Below, one piece after another: positions 54,187 to 62,878 of a stretch of 64,000 nucleotides of DNA. This DNA is from Pedobacter heparinus DSM 2366 (GTDB lineage Bacteria; Bacteroidota; Bacteroidia; Sphingobacteriales; Sphingobacteriaceae). Each line of letters starts with the position of its first letter. Position 1 is the stretch's first letter. The notes beneath the pieces are model-generated. The model did not search any database and was not told where the DNA came from. It worked only from the letters and a program-made list of their open reading frames with translations. The stretch lies in NCBI RefSeq assembly GCF_000023825.1, contig NC_013061.1:496001-560000 (forward strand). The letters run 5' to 3'. A program made the position numbers and the translations under genes.

Positions 54187-56433
54187 ATGCGTATTGTCCT
54201 TACTTTTGCTCTTTTTGTTAGTTATTTCCTGTCTGCTTCAGCCCAATCGGGCAGTATAGGCGGACAGGTCATTTCCGAAGGCCAGCCGCTCCAGGCGGTT
54301 ACCCTGATTTTGCAGGGCAGCACTCTGGCTACAAAAACAGACAGTATGGGAAATTATGTTTTTAGCAAAATTGCCGCGGGTACATATCAAGTTCAGGCCA
54401 CTGCAATTGGTTTTAGAAAAACACTTAAATCAGTTGTATTGAAAGCAGATGAGTACAGGGCACTGAATTTTGACCTCAGTAATTTTCAAAACGACCTGAA
54501 TGAAGTAGTGGTTACGGGGACTTTAAAAGAGGTGAAGCGTTTGGAAAGCCCTGTTCCGGTAGAAGTATATACCCCCGCTTTTTTTAGGAAAAACCCTACA
54601 CCAAGTATTTTTGAGGCACTTCAAAATGTAAACGGTGTAAGGCCGCAATTGAACTGCAACATCTGCAATACCGGGGACATTCATATCAATGGCCTGGAGG
54701 GCCCTTACACCATGATCCTGATTGATGGGATGCCTATTGTAAGCAGCTTATCAAGTGTATACGGACTTTCGGGGATCCCGAACTCACTGGTAGAACAGAT
54801 AGAGATTGTTAAAGGGCCTGCATCGTCCTTATACGGAAGCGAGGCGGTAGGGGGCTTAATCAATATCATTACCAAAAAGCCGCAAAATGCCGCTTTATTT
54901 TCTGCTGATATTTTTACTACCAGTTATCAGGAATGGAATGCCGATCTGGGTTTTAAGTTTAAAGCGAATAAAAAAACAGATGTGCTGACCGGTGTAAATT
55001 ACTTTAAATATGGCCATCCCGTAGACCATAACCACGATAACTTTACCGATGTGACCCTGCAGGACCGCATTTCGGTATTTCAGAAATGGAATTTTAAAAG
55101 GAAGTACAACCGGATCTTTACATTGGGTGGCAGGTATGTGTATGAAGACCGATGGGGTGGCGAGATGCAATGGAACAAATCTTACCGGGGTGGGGATCAG
55201 GTGTATGGGGAAAGCATTTATACCAACCGCTGGGAGCTGATCGGAAATTACCAGTTGCCGGCAGCTGAAAAACTATTCCTTGCTTTTTCCTATAATGAGC
55301 ACAATCAGGATAGCAGGTATGGAACTACCTCTTATATTGCCAAACAGAAAATCGGCTTTGCCCAGCTAACCTGGGACAAGCAATTGCGGAACCACGACCT
55401 GCTGTTTGGCGCTGCACTGCGCTATACTTATTACGACGACAATACGCCGGCTACAACCGGATTGAACCAGGACTTAAAAAGCAATACCTGGCTGCCCGGA
55501 TTTTTTGTTCAGGACGAGATCAGCCTGGCCGCGAAGCATAAATTTCTTGCGGGCTTCCGTTACGATTACAATTCTGTACACGGAAATATATTTACGCCCA
55601 GGCTGGCCTATAAATGGAGCATCAACGATAACAATATCCTGCGTTTAAATGCTGGTACAGGTTTCAGGGTAGTCAACATTTTTACGGAAGACCATGCGGC
55701 TTTAATCGGTGCCCGGGAAGTAAAAGTGGCCCATGAACTGAAACCTGAAAAGACCTATAATGTAAACCTTAATTTTTTGAAAAAGATGTATATGGAAAAC
55801 GGCACTTTCTTTGGCATTGAAACCTCGGCTTTTTATACCTATTTCAATAACCGGATCATTGGTGATTTTGACAGCAATCCCAATGAAATTATTTATGACA
55901 ACCTGGACGGTCATGCGGTAAGCAAAGGTTTCAGTGCAAATATGGATCTGAGCCTGAACAATGGGCTAAAGATCATCTTTGGCGGTACCTATCAGGACGT
56001 TGCTACTTATGAACATGGGCTTAAAAAGCAACAGATCCTGACGGAAAAGTTTTCCGGTAACTGGGCTGTTTCCTATAAGATTTCTCCGCTTAAGCTGAAC
56101 GTCGATTATACCGGAAATATTTACAGCCCGGTGCGCCTGCCTTTATTGAGTGACACGGATCCAAGAAAAGAATATTCTCCAACCTGGAGCATTCAGAATA
56201 TCCAGCTTACTTTTACTGGTTTCAAAAAGATGGAGCTGTATGGAGGGGTGAAAAATCTACTCAACTGGACACCCAATAGGGGAAATCCTTTTATCATTGC
56301 GCGTGCAAATGATCCGTTTGACAAACATCCTGAGGTAGACAACCCTTATCATCTGACTTTCGATCCTACTTACGTTTATGGGCCCAATCAAAATATAAGA
56401 GGTTTTCTGGGTATTAGATTGACAATTAAATGA
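54187..56433 (+). CDS. TonB-dependent receptor, probably for a metal or metal chelate
   Basis: 748 residues. Signal peptide (about 1-19, 'LSASAQ'), a carboxypeptidase-like domain (about 22-100), TonB box 'LNEVVVTGT', plug 'IHINGLEGPYTMILIDGMPIV' and 'IVKGPASSLYGSEAVGGLINIITK', and a beta-barrel of about 500 residues. A Cys pair 'LNCNICNTGD' occurs in the plug. Shorter than SusC proteins, it resembles siderophore or metal receptors of the CirA/FepA type. The divergent DtxR gene and the operator on its promoter support metal-dependent repression. Which metal is not known. Confidence 0.9.
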   Translation: MRIVLTFALFVSYFLSASAQSGSIGGQVISEGQPLQAVTLILQGSTLATKTDSMGNYVFSKIAAGTYQVQATAIGFRKTLKSVVLKADEYRALNFDLSNFQNDLNEVVVTGTLKEVKRLESPVPVEVYTPAFFRKNPTPSIFEALQNVNGVRPQLNCNICNTGDIHINGLEGPYTMILIDGMPIVSSLSSVYGLSGIPNSLVEQIEIVKGPASSLYGSEAVGGLINIITKKPQNAALFSADIFTTSYQEWNADLGFKFKANKKTDVLTGVNYFKYGHPVDHNHDNFTDVTLQDRISVFQKWNFKRKYNRIFTLGGRYVYEDRWGGEMQWNKSYRGGDQVYGESIYTNRWELIGNYQLPAAEKLFLAFSYNEHNQDSRYGTTSYIAKQKIGFAQLTWDKQLRNHDLLFGAALRYTYYDDNTPATTGLNQDLKSNTWLPGFFVQDEISLAAKHKFLAGFRYDYNSVHGNIFTPRLAYKWSINDNNILRLNAGTGFRVVNIFTEDHAALIGAREVKVAHELKPEKTYNVNLNFLKKMYMENGTFFGIETSAFYTYFNNRIIGDFDSNPNEIIYDNLDGHAVSKGFSANMDLSLNNGLKIIFGGTYQDVATYEHGLKKQQILTEKFSGNWAVSYKISPLKLNVDYTGNIYSPVRLPLLSDTDPRKEYSPTWSIQNIQLTFTGFKKMELYGGVKNLLNWTPNRGNPFIIARANDPFDKHPEVDNPYHLTFDPTYVYGPNQNIRGFLGIRLTIK

Positions 56434-56469
56434 TGTGGAGGTTTGCCTTAAATCAATTAACTTTATGGC

Positions 56470-57612
56470 ATGATCTACCGTACCACTTACCAGGCTGCAA
56501 GAGTTATTGCCCCAAAAATGGAAGCTATTTTTGCGCAGCATCTTAATGCGGCCAGTGAAAGCGGTGAGGAAGATCTGGCTCCGCTGCCTACAGCAAATGT
56601 AGTAGAAGCCATTATTGATGCTACTTTCTGGGCAAGTTTACGTAAAGAAGAAGGGCATTCCCCAAAAATATCTCTTGCTTTTTTACCACCGCAACAAGCC
56701 GGCAACCCCCTTCTTTTTAAACAGCGGCTGCCTTTAAACCCAGGTACACTTACTAAAATTGCACCAGGTGTAGAGCGTGCCGGTATCCACCTGGGTATCT
56801 GGATAGAAGAAGGAGAATTATATGTCTGGGGAACGACAGTCAGCATTCCTAATTTTTGTTTTGTAGTAGATGTTTCTGAACCAGCTTTACTGGTCATTAA
56901 ACACCGCAGGATCTATGGTTTCGGAAAATTCACCAATCTGGCAGTTTTAAAGGGCGATCAGGTTAAGGTGGTTGATGGGCATCCGATCAGTTTACCCGAT
57001 TGTCCGCCTGTGCTTTTGTCGCTGCTCGACCTCACTGCACCTTCCTACTGGAACGATTCGGTGAATGTGCTGATTCAGCTGGCCGTTTCTATGCGGGCGC
57101 ATGGGCGTGGCGGTACTTTGCTGGTTGTGCCAAATGAAACCAGGAACTGGTTGCAATCCATTATCAAGCCCATACAGTATGGAATACAGCCCTCTTTCAC
57201 CGGTTTGTCCAAATTGTTACAACAGGACAGAAAAGAAGCCAGCCAGATCTTTTGGCAAACAGCTCTGAAACGGGAGGTGGAACACCTGGCCGGACTTACT
57301 GCTGTTGATGGGGCGACGGTGATCAGTACAGATTATGAACTTTTGGCTTTTGGCGCTAAAATAGGCCGTGCCAAAGGCAAAGAGAATGTTGATGAACTCT
57401 CTTTCTCGGAACCGATTGTGGGGGGCGCTGCAATTGTCATGCACCCCGCAAAAGTGGGGGGTACGCGGCATCTTTCTGCTGCACAGTTTATTCATGATCA
57501 AAGGGATGCTACTGCATTGGTAGCCTCTCAGGACGGGCATTTTACCATTTATACCTGGTCGCAACACCAAAACCGGGTACAGGCACACCGGATTGATACT
57601 TTACTGCTGTAA
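56470..57612 (+). CDS. Putative diadenylate cyclase with DACNV-like sensor region
   Basis: 380 residues. The C-terminal 120 residues resemble the DisA_N diadenylate cyclase domain: Asp280-Gly-Ala in 'VDGATVIST' corresponds to the DGA motif, and 'GGTRHLSAAQF' (Arg333-His-Leu) to the RHR motif, whose second Arg is Leu here. Residues 1-130 ('TYQAARVIAPKMEAIFAQHL') resemble the DACNV sensor domain reported with divergent DAC domains in Bacteroidota. If active, it would make c-di-AMP. It is a single gene 36 bases after the TonB receptor. Sequence alone leaves activity uncertain. Confidence 0.68.
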   Translation: MIYRTTYQAARVIAPKMEAIFAQHLNAASESGEEDLAPLPTANVVEAIIDATFWASLRKEEGHSPKISLAFLPPQQAGNPLLFKQRLPLNPGTLTKIAPGVERAGIHLGIWIEEGELYVWGTTVSIPNFCFVVDVSEPALLVIKHRRIYGFGKFTNLAVLKGDQVKVVDGHPISLPDCPPVLLSLLDLTAPSYWNDSVNVLIQLAVSMRAHGRGGTLLVVPNETRNWLQSIIKPIQYGIQPSFTGLSKLLQQDRKEASQIFWQTALKREVEHLAGLTAVDGATVISTDYELLAFGAKIGRAKGKENVDELSFSEPIVGGAAIVMHPAKVGGTRHLSAAQFIHDQRDATALVASQDGHFTIYTWSQHQNRVQAHRIDTLLL

Positions 57613-57615
57613 GTT

Positions 57616-57774
57616 TTAAGAAAAAATTATTGCCCCAATGATCACGCTGAGGAGCAATGCGATCATTACCATGCGATCTACATTAATCCAGTCTTTTCGG
57701 CTCAGGGGTTTTTCTTTTTTTTCTTCCTTTTGCCTTGCAAAAACCTGAAGAATAGAATGGAGTTTGATTAACAT
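57616..57774 (-). CDS. 52-residue single-helix membrane peptide
   Basis: A short ORF starting at an ATG at 57774 and ending at a TAA at 57616-57618. The first 30 residues are basic and hydrophilic ('FARQKEEKKEKPLSRKDW'), followed by one strongly hydrophobic helix (about 34-52, 'RMVMIALLLSVIIGAIIFS'). It occupies most of the gap between the DAC gene and padR, its stop is 3 bases from the DAC stop on the other strand, and no other gene explains this region. Function is unknown. Gene prediction is moderately convincing. Confidence 0.55.
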   Translation of the reverse strand: MLIKLHSILQVFARQKEEKKEKPLSRKDWINVDRMVMIALLLSVIIGAIIFS

Positions 57775-57957
57775 AGGTAAATGTATTTAATAGATGTATT
57801 CAGATAATATCAAACTGTAAGCCATAATTCTCAAAACCTGTGGAATTGTTGATAACTTTTATTTTTTTATTTTTTCTCTGATAAAATCTGCTTTTTTTAT
57901 TTCCATAATAAAATTATTGTACTGATAATCAGACTTCTAAATCTTGTTTTGTATTTT

Positions 57958-58004
57958 ATATAGTACTATGTATTGCATATTACTATATAAAACATATAAC
58001 TTTG
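57958..58004 (+). promoter_or_regulatory. PadR operator and promoter
   Basis: A 31-base palindrome (57958-57988; 13-base arms with one mismatch around TATTG) contains the -33 TTG (57973-57975) at its centre. The -7 element TAACTTTG (57997-58004) is a perfect TAnnTTTG with a 21-base spacer. The arms contain ATGT/GCAT, resembling PadR boxes. Transcription would begin within a few bases of the padR ATG at 58009, so the message is nearly leaderless. Confidence 0.72.
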
Positions 58005-58008
58005 TATA

Positions 58009-58365
58009 ATGATAGCAGAAAATACGCAAACACAAATGCGGAAGGGCATACTGGAATACTGTGTGCTGCTTATAATATCGAGAGGTGAAATTTATGCTTC
58101 CGATATCATTACCGAATTGAAACAGGCTAAACTGTTGGTAGTAGAGGGTACGCTTTATCCACTGCTTACCCGCCTAAAGAACAATGGTTTACTGAGCTAC
58201 AATTGGGTAGAGTCTACTTCCGGACCACCACGTAAATATTACGTGCTCACTGAAGATGGCAAGGCCATTTTGAAACAGCTTGACAATACCTGGCAGGAAC
58301 TGGCTTATGCCATCAATACTTCAAAAAAAGTGGCTGACCAGAATTCAAAGGATCAATTAATTTAA
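58009..58365 (+). CDS. PadR family transcriptional regulator
   Basis: 118 residues. The N-terminus 'MIAENTQTQMRKGILEYCVLLII' is the standard PadR start, followed by the winged helix 'GEIYASDIITELKQAKLLVVEGTLYPLLTRLKNNGLL' (key: GxxYxxxI and YPLLxRL) and 'PPRKYYVLTEDGKAIL'. PadR proteins usually repress their own operon until a ligand or stress releases them. It is followed after 7 bases by a PspC-domain gene. The palindrome overlapping its -33 element suggests autoregulation. Confidence 0.92.
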   Translation: MIAENTQTQMRKGILEYCVLLIISRGEIYASDIITELKQAKLLVVEGTLYPLLTRLKNNGLLSYNWVESTSGPPRKYYVLTEDGKAILKQLDNTWQELAYAINTSKKVADQNSKDQLI

Positions 58366-58372
58366 CCAGACC

Positions 58373-59920
58373 ATGAAGAAAACACACAACATAAATATTG
58401 GGAACTCTATTGTTCATATAGAAGAGGACGCCTACGAAATGCTTACCCTTTACCTGAACGAAGTGAAGCAGCATTTTGCAAGGAATGCAGACGATTTTGA
58501 GATTGTAAAGGATATTGAGAATAGGATAGCCGAAATGTTTGCCGAAATGCTTGCTGCACAGCAAAAGCAGGTGATCAGTACAGCAGATGTGCAGGCTGTA
58601 ATTCAACAGATGGGTTCTGTAAAGGATTTTGAAAACTCTGAAGAATCCGATGAGGGTTATACGGCCCCGCCAGAATTTGACCCGATTAAAAAACTATACA
58701 GGGATACAGACCAGGCCATGATAGCTGGTGTTTGTGCAGGTATGGCGCATTACCTGGATATAGACGTGAAGTGGACCAGACTGTTTACTTTTCTGATCAT
58801 TTTTCTTTTCGGGGCAGGTATACTGGCCTATATCATTTTCTGGATCATGGTACCCAAGGCTACAACCAGATTTGAACGCATGTCTATGTATGGCGAAGAA
58901 CCTACCCTTCGCGGCTTTGCCAACAGTCAGCACCCCCTCGTTAAACAGTCGCGCGGCTTTATTGCCGAATTTTTTGATGTGCTGGCCAACTTTCTCCAGG
59001 GTAGTGGTAAGCTGATCCTTAAAATTATTGCAGTGGGCATAGCCATTTTTGGATCGATGGTATTGTTAGGCCTTATTGTGACCATCGCTGCTTTATTTGG
59101 CTTCTGGGATGCCAATGTGTTTACTTATTTTCCACTGAACATCATTAACCAGGAATATATTCCGGCCATTTTCTTAGCCTTCTTTACAGTAATCGGCATA
59201 CCTGTTCTGGCCCTTATCCTGTTTTCTATACGCGTGGCCTTCAATGGCAGGGCCATTCATAAAACCTTTTCTTTTGGTTTACTTATCGTCTGGCTTGGCG
59301 GTGTGGTGTTCAGCATCTTTTATATCGCTAAAATATCTTCTGAATTTAAAGAGCATGCCGAGTTTACGCAGGTGACTGAATTTAAACCTTATAAAGTCTA
59401 TACCCTGGAGATCGACAGGTCGCGCTTTTTTACGAAGGAAGACAGCCTGAACTATCGGATAGATCCTAAGGATTATAAGGGAAGAAGAATCTTAAATGAA
59501 CTTGATGGGGCTTTTGACATTCCCAGAAACATTAAACTGAAGATTGAAAAAAGTGAGGATGGTAAAGTGACTTTGGTCCAGAATTATAAATCTCAGGGAA
59601 AGACTTTTGAAATTGCCCTGCAGCATGCCAAGAACATTCAATACAACTACCTGCAGCAGGATTCCCTGCTTACCTTTAGCCCGATACTACAACTCAAGCC
59701 TGGACTGAACTGGCGCGGACAGGAAATAGAGCTGCTGCTTAAGGTTCCTGCAGGTACCATTTTGAACATCAGGCGCGAACTTGAATGGTACCTTGCCGGT
59801 TACGACTATGGGCGTTGCAATGAAGAGGCAAGAGGTGACCAATACAACGAATGGATCATGACCCCATCTGGCCTGGAATGTAAAAATCCAGTTGTGGCGC
59901 CTTCAAAACACGAAGATTAA
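58373..59920 (+). CDS. PspC-domain membrane protein
   Basis: 515 residues. An N-terminal helical region (1-95), then the PspC domain (about 107-165): 'YRDTDQAMIAGVCAGMAHYLDID' and 'WTRLFTFLIIFLFGAGILAYIIFWIMVPK'. Further membrane helices at about 205-240, 255-285 and 300-320 precede a periplasmic beta-rich tail of about 190 residues. PspC-type proteins take part in envelope stress responses. It is the partner of the PadR gene 7 bases upstream, a pairing common in Bacteroidota. Its stop abuts that of the convergent gene at 59921. Confidence 0.88.
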   Translation: MKKTHNINIGNSIVHIEEDAYEMLTLYLNEVKQHFARNADDFEIVKDIENRIAEMFAEMLAAQQKQVISTADVQAVIQQMGSVKDFENSEESDEGYTAPPEFDPIKKLYRDTDQAMIAGVCAGMAHYLDIDVKWTRLFTFLIIFLFGAGILAYIIFWIMVPKATTRFERMSMYGEEPTLRGFANSQHPLVKQSRGFIAEFFDVLANFLQGSGKLILKIIAVGIAIFGSMVLLGLIVTIAALFGFWDANVFTYFPLNIINQEYIPAIFLAFFTVIGIPVLALILFSIRVAFNGRAIHKTFSFGLLIVWLGGVVFSIFYIAKISSEFKEHAEFTQVTEFKPYKVYTLEIDRSRFFTKEDSLNYRIDPKDYKGRRILNELDGAFDIPRNIKLKIEKSEDGKVTLVQNYKSQGKTFEIALQHAKNIQYNYLQQDSLLTFSPILQLKPGLNWRGQEIELLLKVPAGTILNIRRELEWYLAGYDYGRCNEEARGDQYNEWIMTPSGLECKNPVVAPSKHED

Positions 59921-62647
59921 TTATTTAACAGTATAGCGGTAGACATAGCGGCCAATATTGCCATGCTTGTCTACCCCTTCAATTACAGCCTTATAAGTGC
60001 CCTTGCCATCTGCATTGTAAAACTCGAATGAAAGTCCCCCTTCAGCCGTGGTAACCACCTTAGGGTTCCAGTAAATGGTGGTCCGCAGGTCGTTAAAGTT
60101 ATAGGTAGCAGCAGCGTTCACGTATTTCGGAGAATAGAATTCACGCTGTTTGCTGTAGCCTTTAGGTTTAAGCTTTAATACACTTGGGTCAGGAATCAGC
60201 TTTTTAAACTCTTCCATACTCATTTTGGTTCCCTTAGGAATTTTCTTGGTATTGATGACCAGTACACCATTGGTATTGTACATCCTGTTTACCGTACCCA
60301 GTTCGTCTTTTGTAAATACCTCTACATTTTCCACATCAGCAGCCTGTACACTGGAAAGTCCAAAGTAATCAATTGGCATGCCGTTCAAAAATATCTGTAC
60401 AGGGACCCTGCTACCTTGCTGGTAATCCCTGCTTACATAAAAATTGTTCTCGTAAAAGGTTAAACCTGTAGCCATGCTCTGTAAACAAAGTGCCAGAATG
60501 TTACATCCCGAGAAACGTTCACCCTCTATGACAGTTCCTGAAATGGAGCTGAGACCCGATAAGGCGGGATAATCAGCATGACTGGGCCTTTTGGCTTTAG
60601 CGCCTTCAATTTTTACCTCTTTAAGCGTACGGAGGTAGTTGTATTTTCTTTTGCTGTTGTTCAGGTAGGAGGACATGGTACTGTCAATGTTGCTGATCTC
60701 ATCAGCAGGATAAGGATTGCCGGATACCTGCGGGGCTGGCTGTCCATCCAGCATGATCATCGGCCCCTGTCCGTTAACACTATATTTTGCGTTGATCACT
60801 ACATCTGATGAATCCTGAAAAGTAAGGTTCTGAAAGGCAAAGATTCCGGAAGGACTGGTTTGTATTTCTGCTGCCTGGGTGGTTCCGGGAACCGTTAAGC
60901 GCAATATCCCTTTTCTTACGGGCATACCCGTCCTGTCCCTCAGGGTTCCCGTCAAAGTCATACTTTGTTCAGGTAAAAAGGTAATCGGCGGATATTTATT
61001 GGCCAGGATCTCCTTATAGGCATAACGGCGAAAGCCCTGCGTCAGCATCAGTACATCCAGATCGGCCAGCTTCTTCGCATTGGTTTTGTTGAAATAATAA
61101 TTTGGTTTTTCTACATAACCCTTCAGGTCAGAAGTCAATAACAATGAACTTAAAATGGTGATCTCTGAATTCTCGTCTACCGGAACTTTTTGCTCATCGG
61201 TAACAGCGATTGAGAAAAATCCTTCCGACAGCTGTGCACCATTTTTGGCGGTTACAGCAAGTTTAACTTTCTGGCGTGGTTTGTAAGTTGGCAAATCACT
61301 TTTAAGGCCCAGTTTCAGCCCATCCGGCTGATAGTTAAAGGCCAGCCTTTCACTCACCGGCTCACCGGCCTCATTAAACAAAGTGATCTGAACAATGCCT
61401 GCCGGAAATTTATCTTTAGGGATCTTTGCTGTAGTTACCTGTGTATTTAACCGGGTTTTTGCAGCGTAATAGATAATGGCACCATTAGTGGCTACTATAA
61501 AGAAAGTTTTGCCTTTACCGGCCTGAAAGTAGGCGTCGTTGGCAATGATCTTTAAATTAAAAGCAGTAGAATCTGTATTGTTTACCTGGGCTGTTATCCC
61601 GGATGCTATACTTTTAGGCAGGTCGAAGCTTTTGGTACTGCCATCATTAAAAGTAACATTTGCTTTATAAGATTTTCCTGCTTCTGCATTGATGTAAAAA
61701 GAACCCATACCCAGGTGGGTAGAACTAAAATCGATGAGCTTATTGCCCCCCTCATCTGTCACGCTACCTTTCAGATCAATGCCCTGCCCTTTGCCGTTAA
61801 TGGCTTTAAAGCCGATACGTGAAGCAATGCCCGTAATCAGTTCGCCCCCTTCCGGAAAGAACTGGAGGTCGTTGGCTGCAGCAGTTACAGGTTTAAACTT
61901 AAAAGAATTGGTAACTATGTCTTTCTCTGTAAGACTAAGATCGGTGATCAGTTCTCCGTTTTTAATCTTTTCGCTCTTGCGGGGATCTATCTTGATCCTT
62001 AAAATTCCATTCTGGTCCGTTGTGCCTTTACCTTTTGCAATAACATCATAATTCGACAGCACTCTCCAGTTTACTGCTTTGTTGGTTTGCACTACATTGT
62101 CGCGGTTTTTAAACTGAATGGTCGCATCTATGACCTGGCTTTTGTCGGTCTCGGTAGCTTTATAACTAAAATGGGTGTTCAATTGTTTATCAATCGCCTC
62201 GCCAATGGCCATGTTCTTACTAAAAAAATAGTCCTCTCCAAAGTTCAGCATCCAAAGGGTATAAGCTTTTATGTAATAGTTCCCCTGCTGGTAAGTACCC
62301 ACATTAAGCGGTATATTTCCGTAGGCCATACCACCCAGAACCGGTAGTTTTAAACTCTGTACCAGGGAGTCGCGGTCGTTGATCACATCAACATAAACGA
62401 TTTTGCTAAGTTGGGAAAGCAGATTTTGTTCCATGGTAAGGTAGGCCTTAAACCAGATGGTATCTGCCACACTGTAATAAGGTTTATCAAAATGGAGGTA
62501 TACCTTTTCTACAGGCCGCTCATCGGTCAGTTTTTTTGTTTTCTTTATGATGTTGTCTAAAACAACGCTATCCTGTTGCGCAAAGGCTGAAAACTGCAGG
62601 GTAGTAAAAAATATCAGAAAGGCAATTGTAAATTTTATAAATCTCAT
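59921..62647 (-). CDS. Large exported protein with macroglobulin-like and TonB plug-like domains
   Basis: 908 residues from the ATG at 62647 (MRFIKFTIAF); a TTG six codons upstream is less likely. Signal peptide to about 'SAFAQQ'. Residues 40-330 contain 'VYLHFDKPYYSVADTIWFKAYL' and several Ig/MG2-like beta domains; 'SIAVTDEQKVPVD' lies near 480. The C-terminal 250 residues include a plug-like segment 'VQAADVENVEVFTKDELGT' and 'NGVLVINTKK' but no beta-barrel follows. Relatives are common in Bacteroidota, and their function is unknown. It is divergent from the FadL gene. Confidence 0.65.
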   Translation of the reverse strand: MRFIKFTIAFLIFFTTLQFSAFAQQDSVVLDNIIKKTKKLTDERPVEKVYLHFDKPYYSVADTIWFKAYLTMEQNLLSQLSKIVYVDVINDRDSLVQSLKLPVLGGMAYGNIPLNVGTYQQGNYYIKAYTLWMLNFGEDYFFSKNMAIGEAIDKQLNTHFSYKATETDKSQVIDATIQFKNRDNVVQTNKAVNWRVLSNYDVIAKGKGTTDQNGILRIKIDPRKSEKIKNGELITDLSLTEKDIVTNSFKFKPVTAAANDLQFFPEGGELITGIASRIGFKAINGKGQGIDLKGSVTDEGGNKLIDFSSTHLGMGSFYINAEAGKSYKANVTFNDGSTKSFDLPKSIASGITAQVNNTDSTAFNLKIIANDAYFQAGKGKTFFIVATNGAIIYYAAKTRLNTQVTTAKIPKDKFPAGIVQITLFNEAGEPVSERLAFNYQPDGLKLGLKSDLPTYKPRQKVKLAVTAKNGAQLSEGFFSIAVTDEQKVPVDENSEITILSSLLLTSDLKGYVEKPNYYFNKTNAKKLADLDVLMLTQGFRRYAYKEILANKYPPITFLPEQSMTLTGTLRDRTGMPVRKGILRLTVPGTTQAAEIQTSPSGIFAFQNLTFQDSSDVVINAKYSVNGQGPMIMLDGQPAPQVSGNPYPADEISNIDSTMSSYLNNSKRKYNYLRTLKEVKIEGAKAKRPSHADYPALSGLSSISGTVIEGERFSGCNILALCLQSMATGLTFYENNFYVSRDYQQGSRVPVQIFLNGMPIDYFGLSSVQAADVENVEVFTKDELGTVNRMYNTNGVLVINTKKIPKGTKMSMEEFKKLIPDPSVLKLKPKGYSKQREFYSPKYVNAAATYNFNDLRTTIYWNPKVVTTAEGGLSFEFYNADGKGTYKAVIEGVDKHGNIGRYVYRYTVK

Positions 62648-62700
62648 CAAACTGGGTATGTACAATTAATATTGCTAATATATTCATTTATGGAATGAAT

Positions 62701-62713
62701 AGGTTAATAACCT
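62701..62713. repeat. 13-base palindrome between divergent genes
   Basis: AGGTTA-A-TAACCT, perfect arms, located 54 bases upstream of the gene starting at 62647 and 166 bases upstream of the FadL gene. A regulator site is possible; no regulator gene is adjacent. Confidence 0.4.
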
Positions 62714-62878
62714 TGCATCTTTAACATTTTTTGACAGTTAATTATTTTTTATTATGCATGCATAGTTATATATTAGCTAAAACATACCTCAGGCAAATAT
62801 TGTTGTAAGGTATAATGAACAGATTTTTTTATTAACTAACCTAATTCCTAACAAAATCCATCTCTAACACAAATACCA

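Noticed and set aside
62754..62763. ATGCATGCAT palindrome
   Set aside because: Short self-complementary AT-rich repeat with no placement relative to a promoter.
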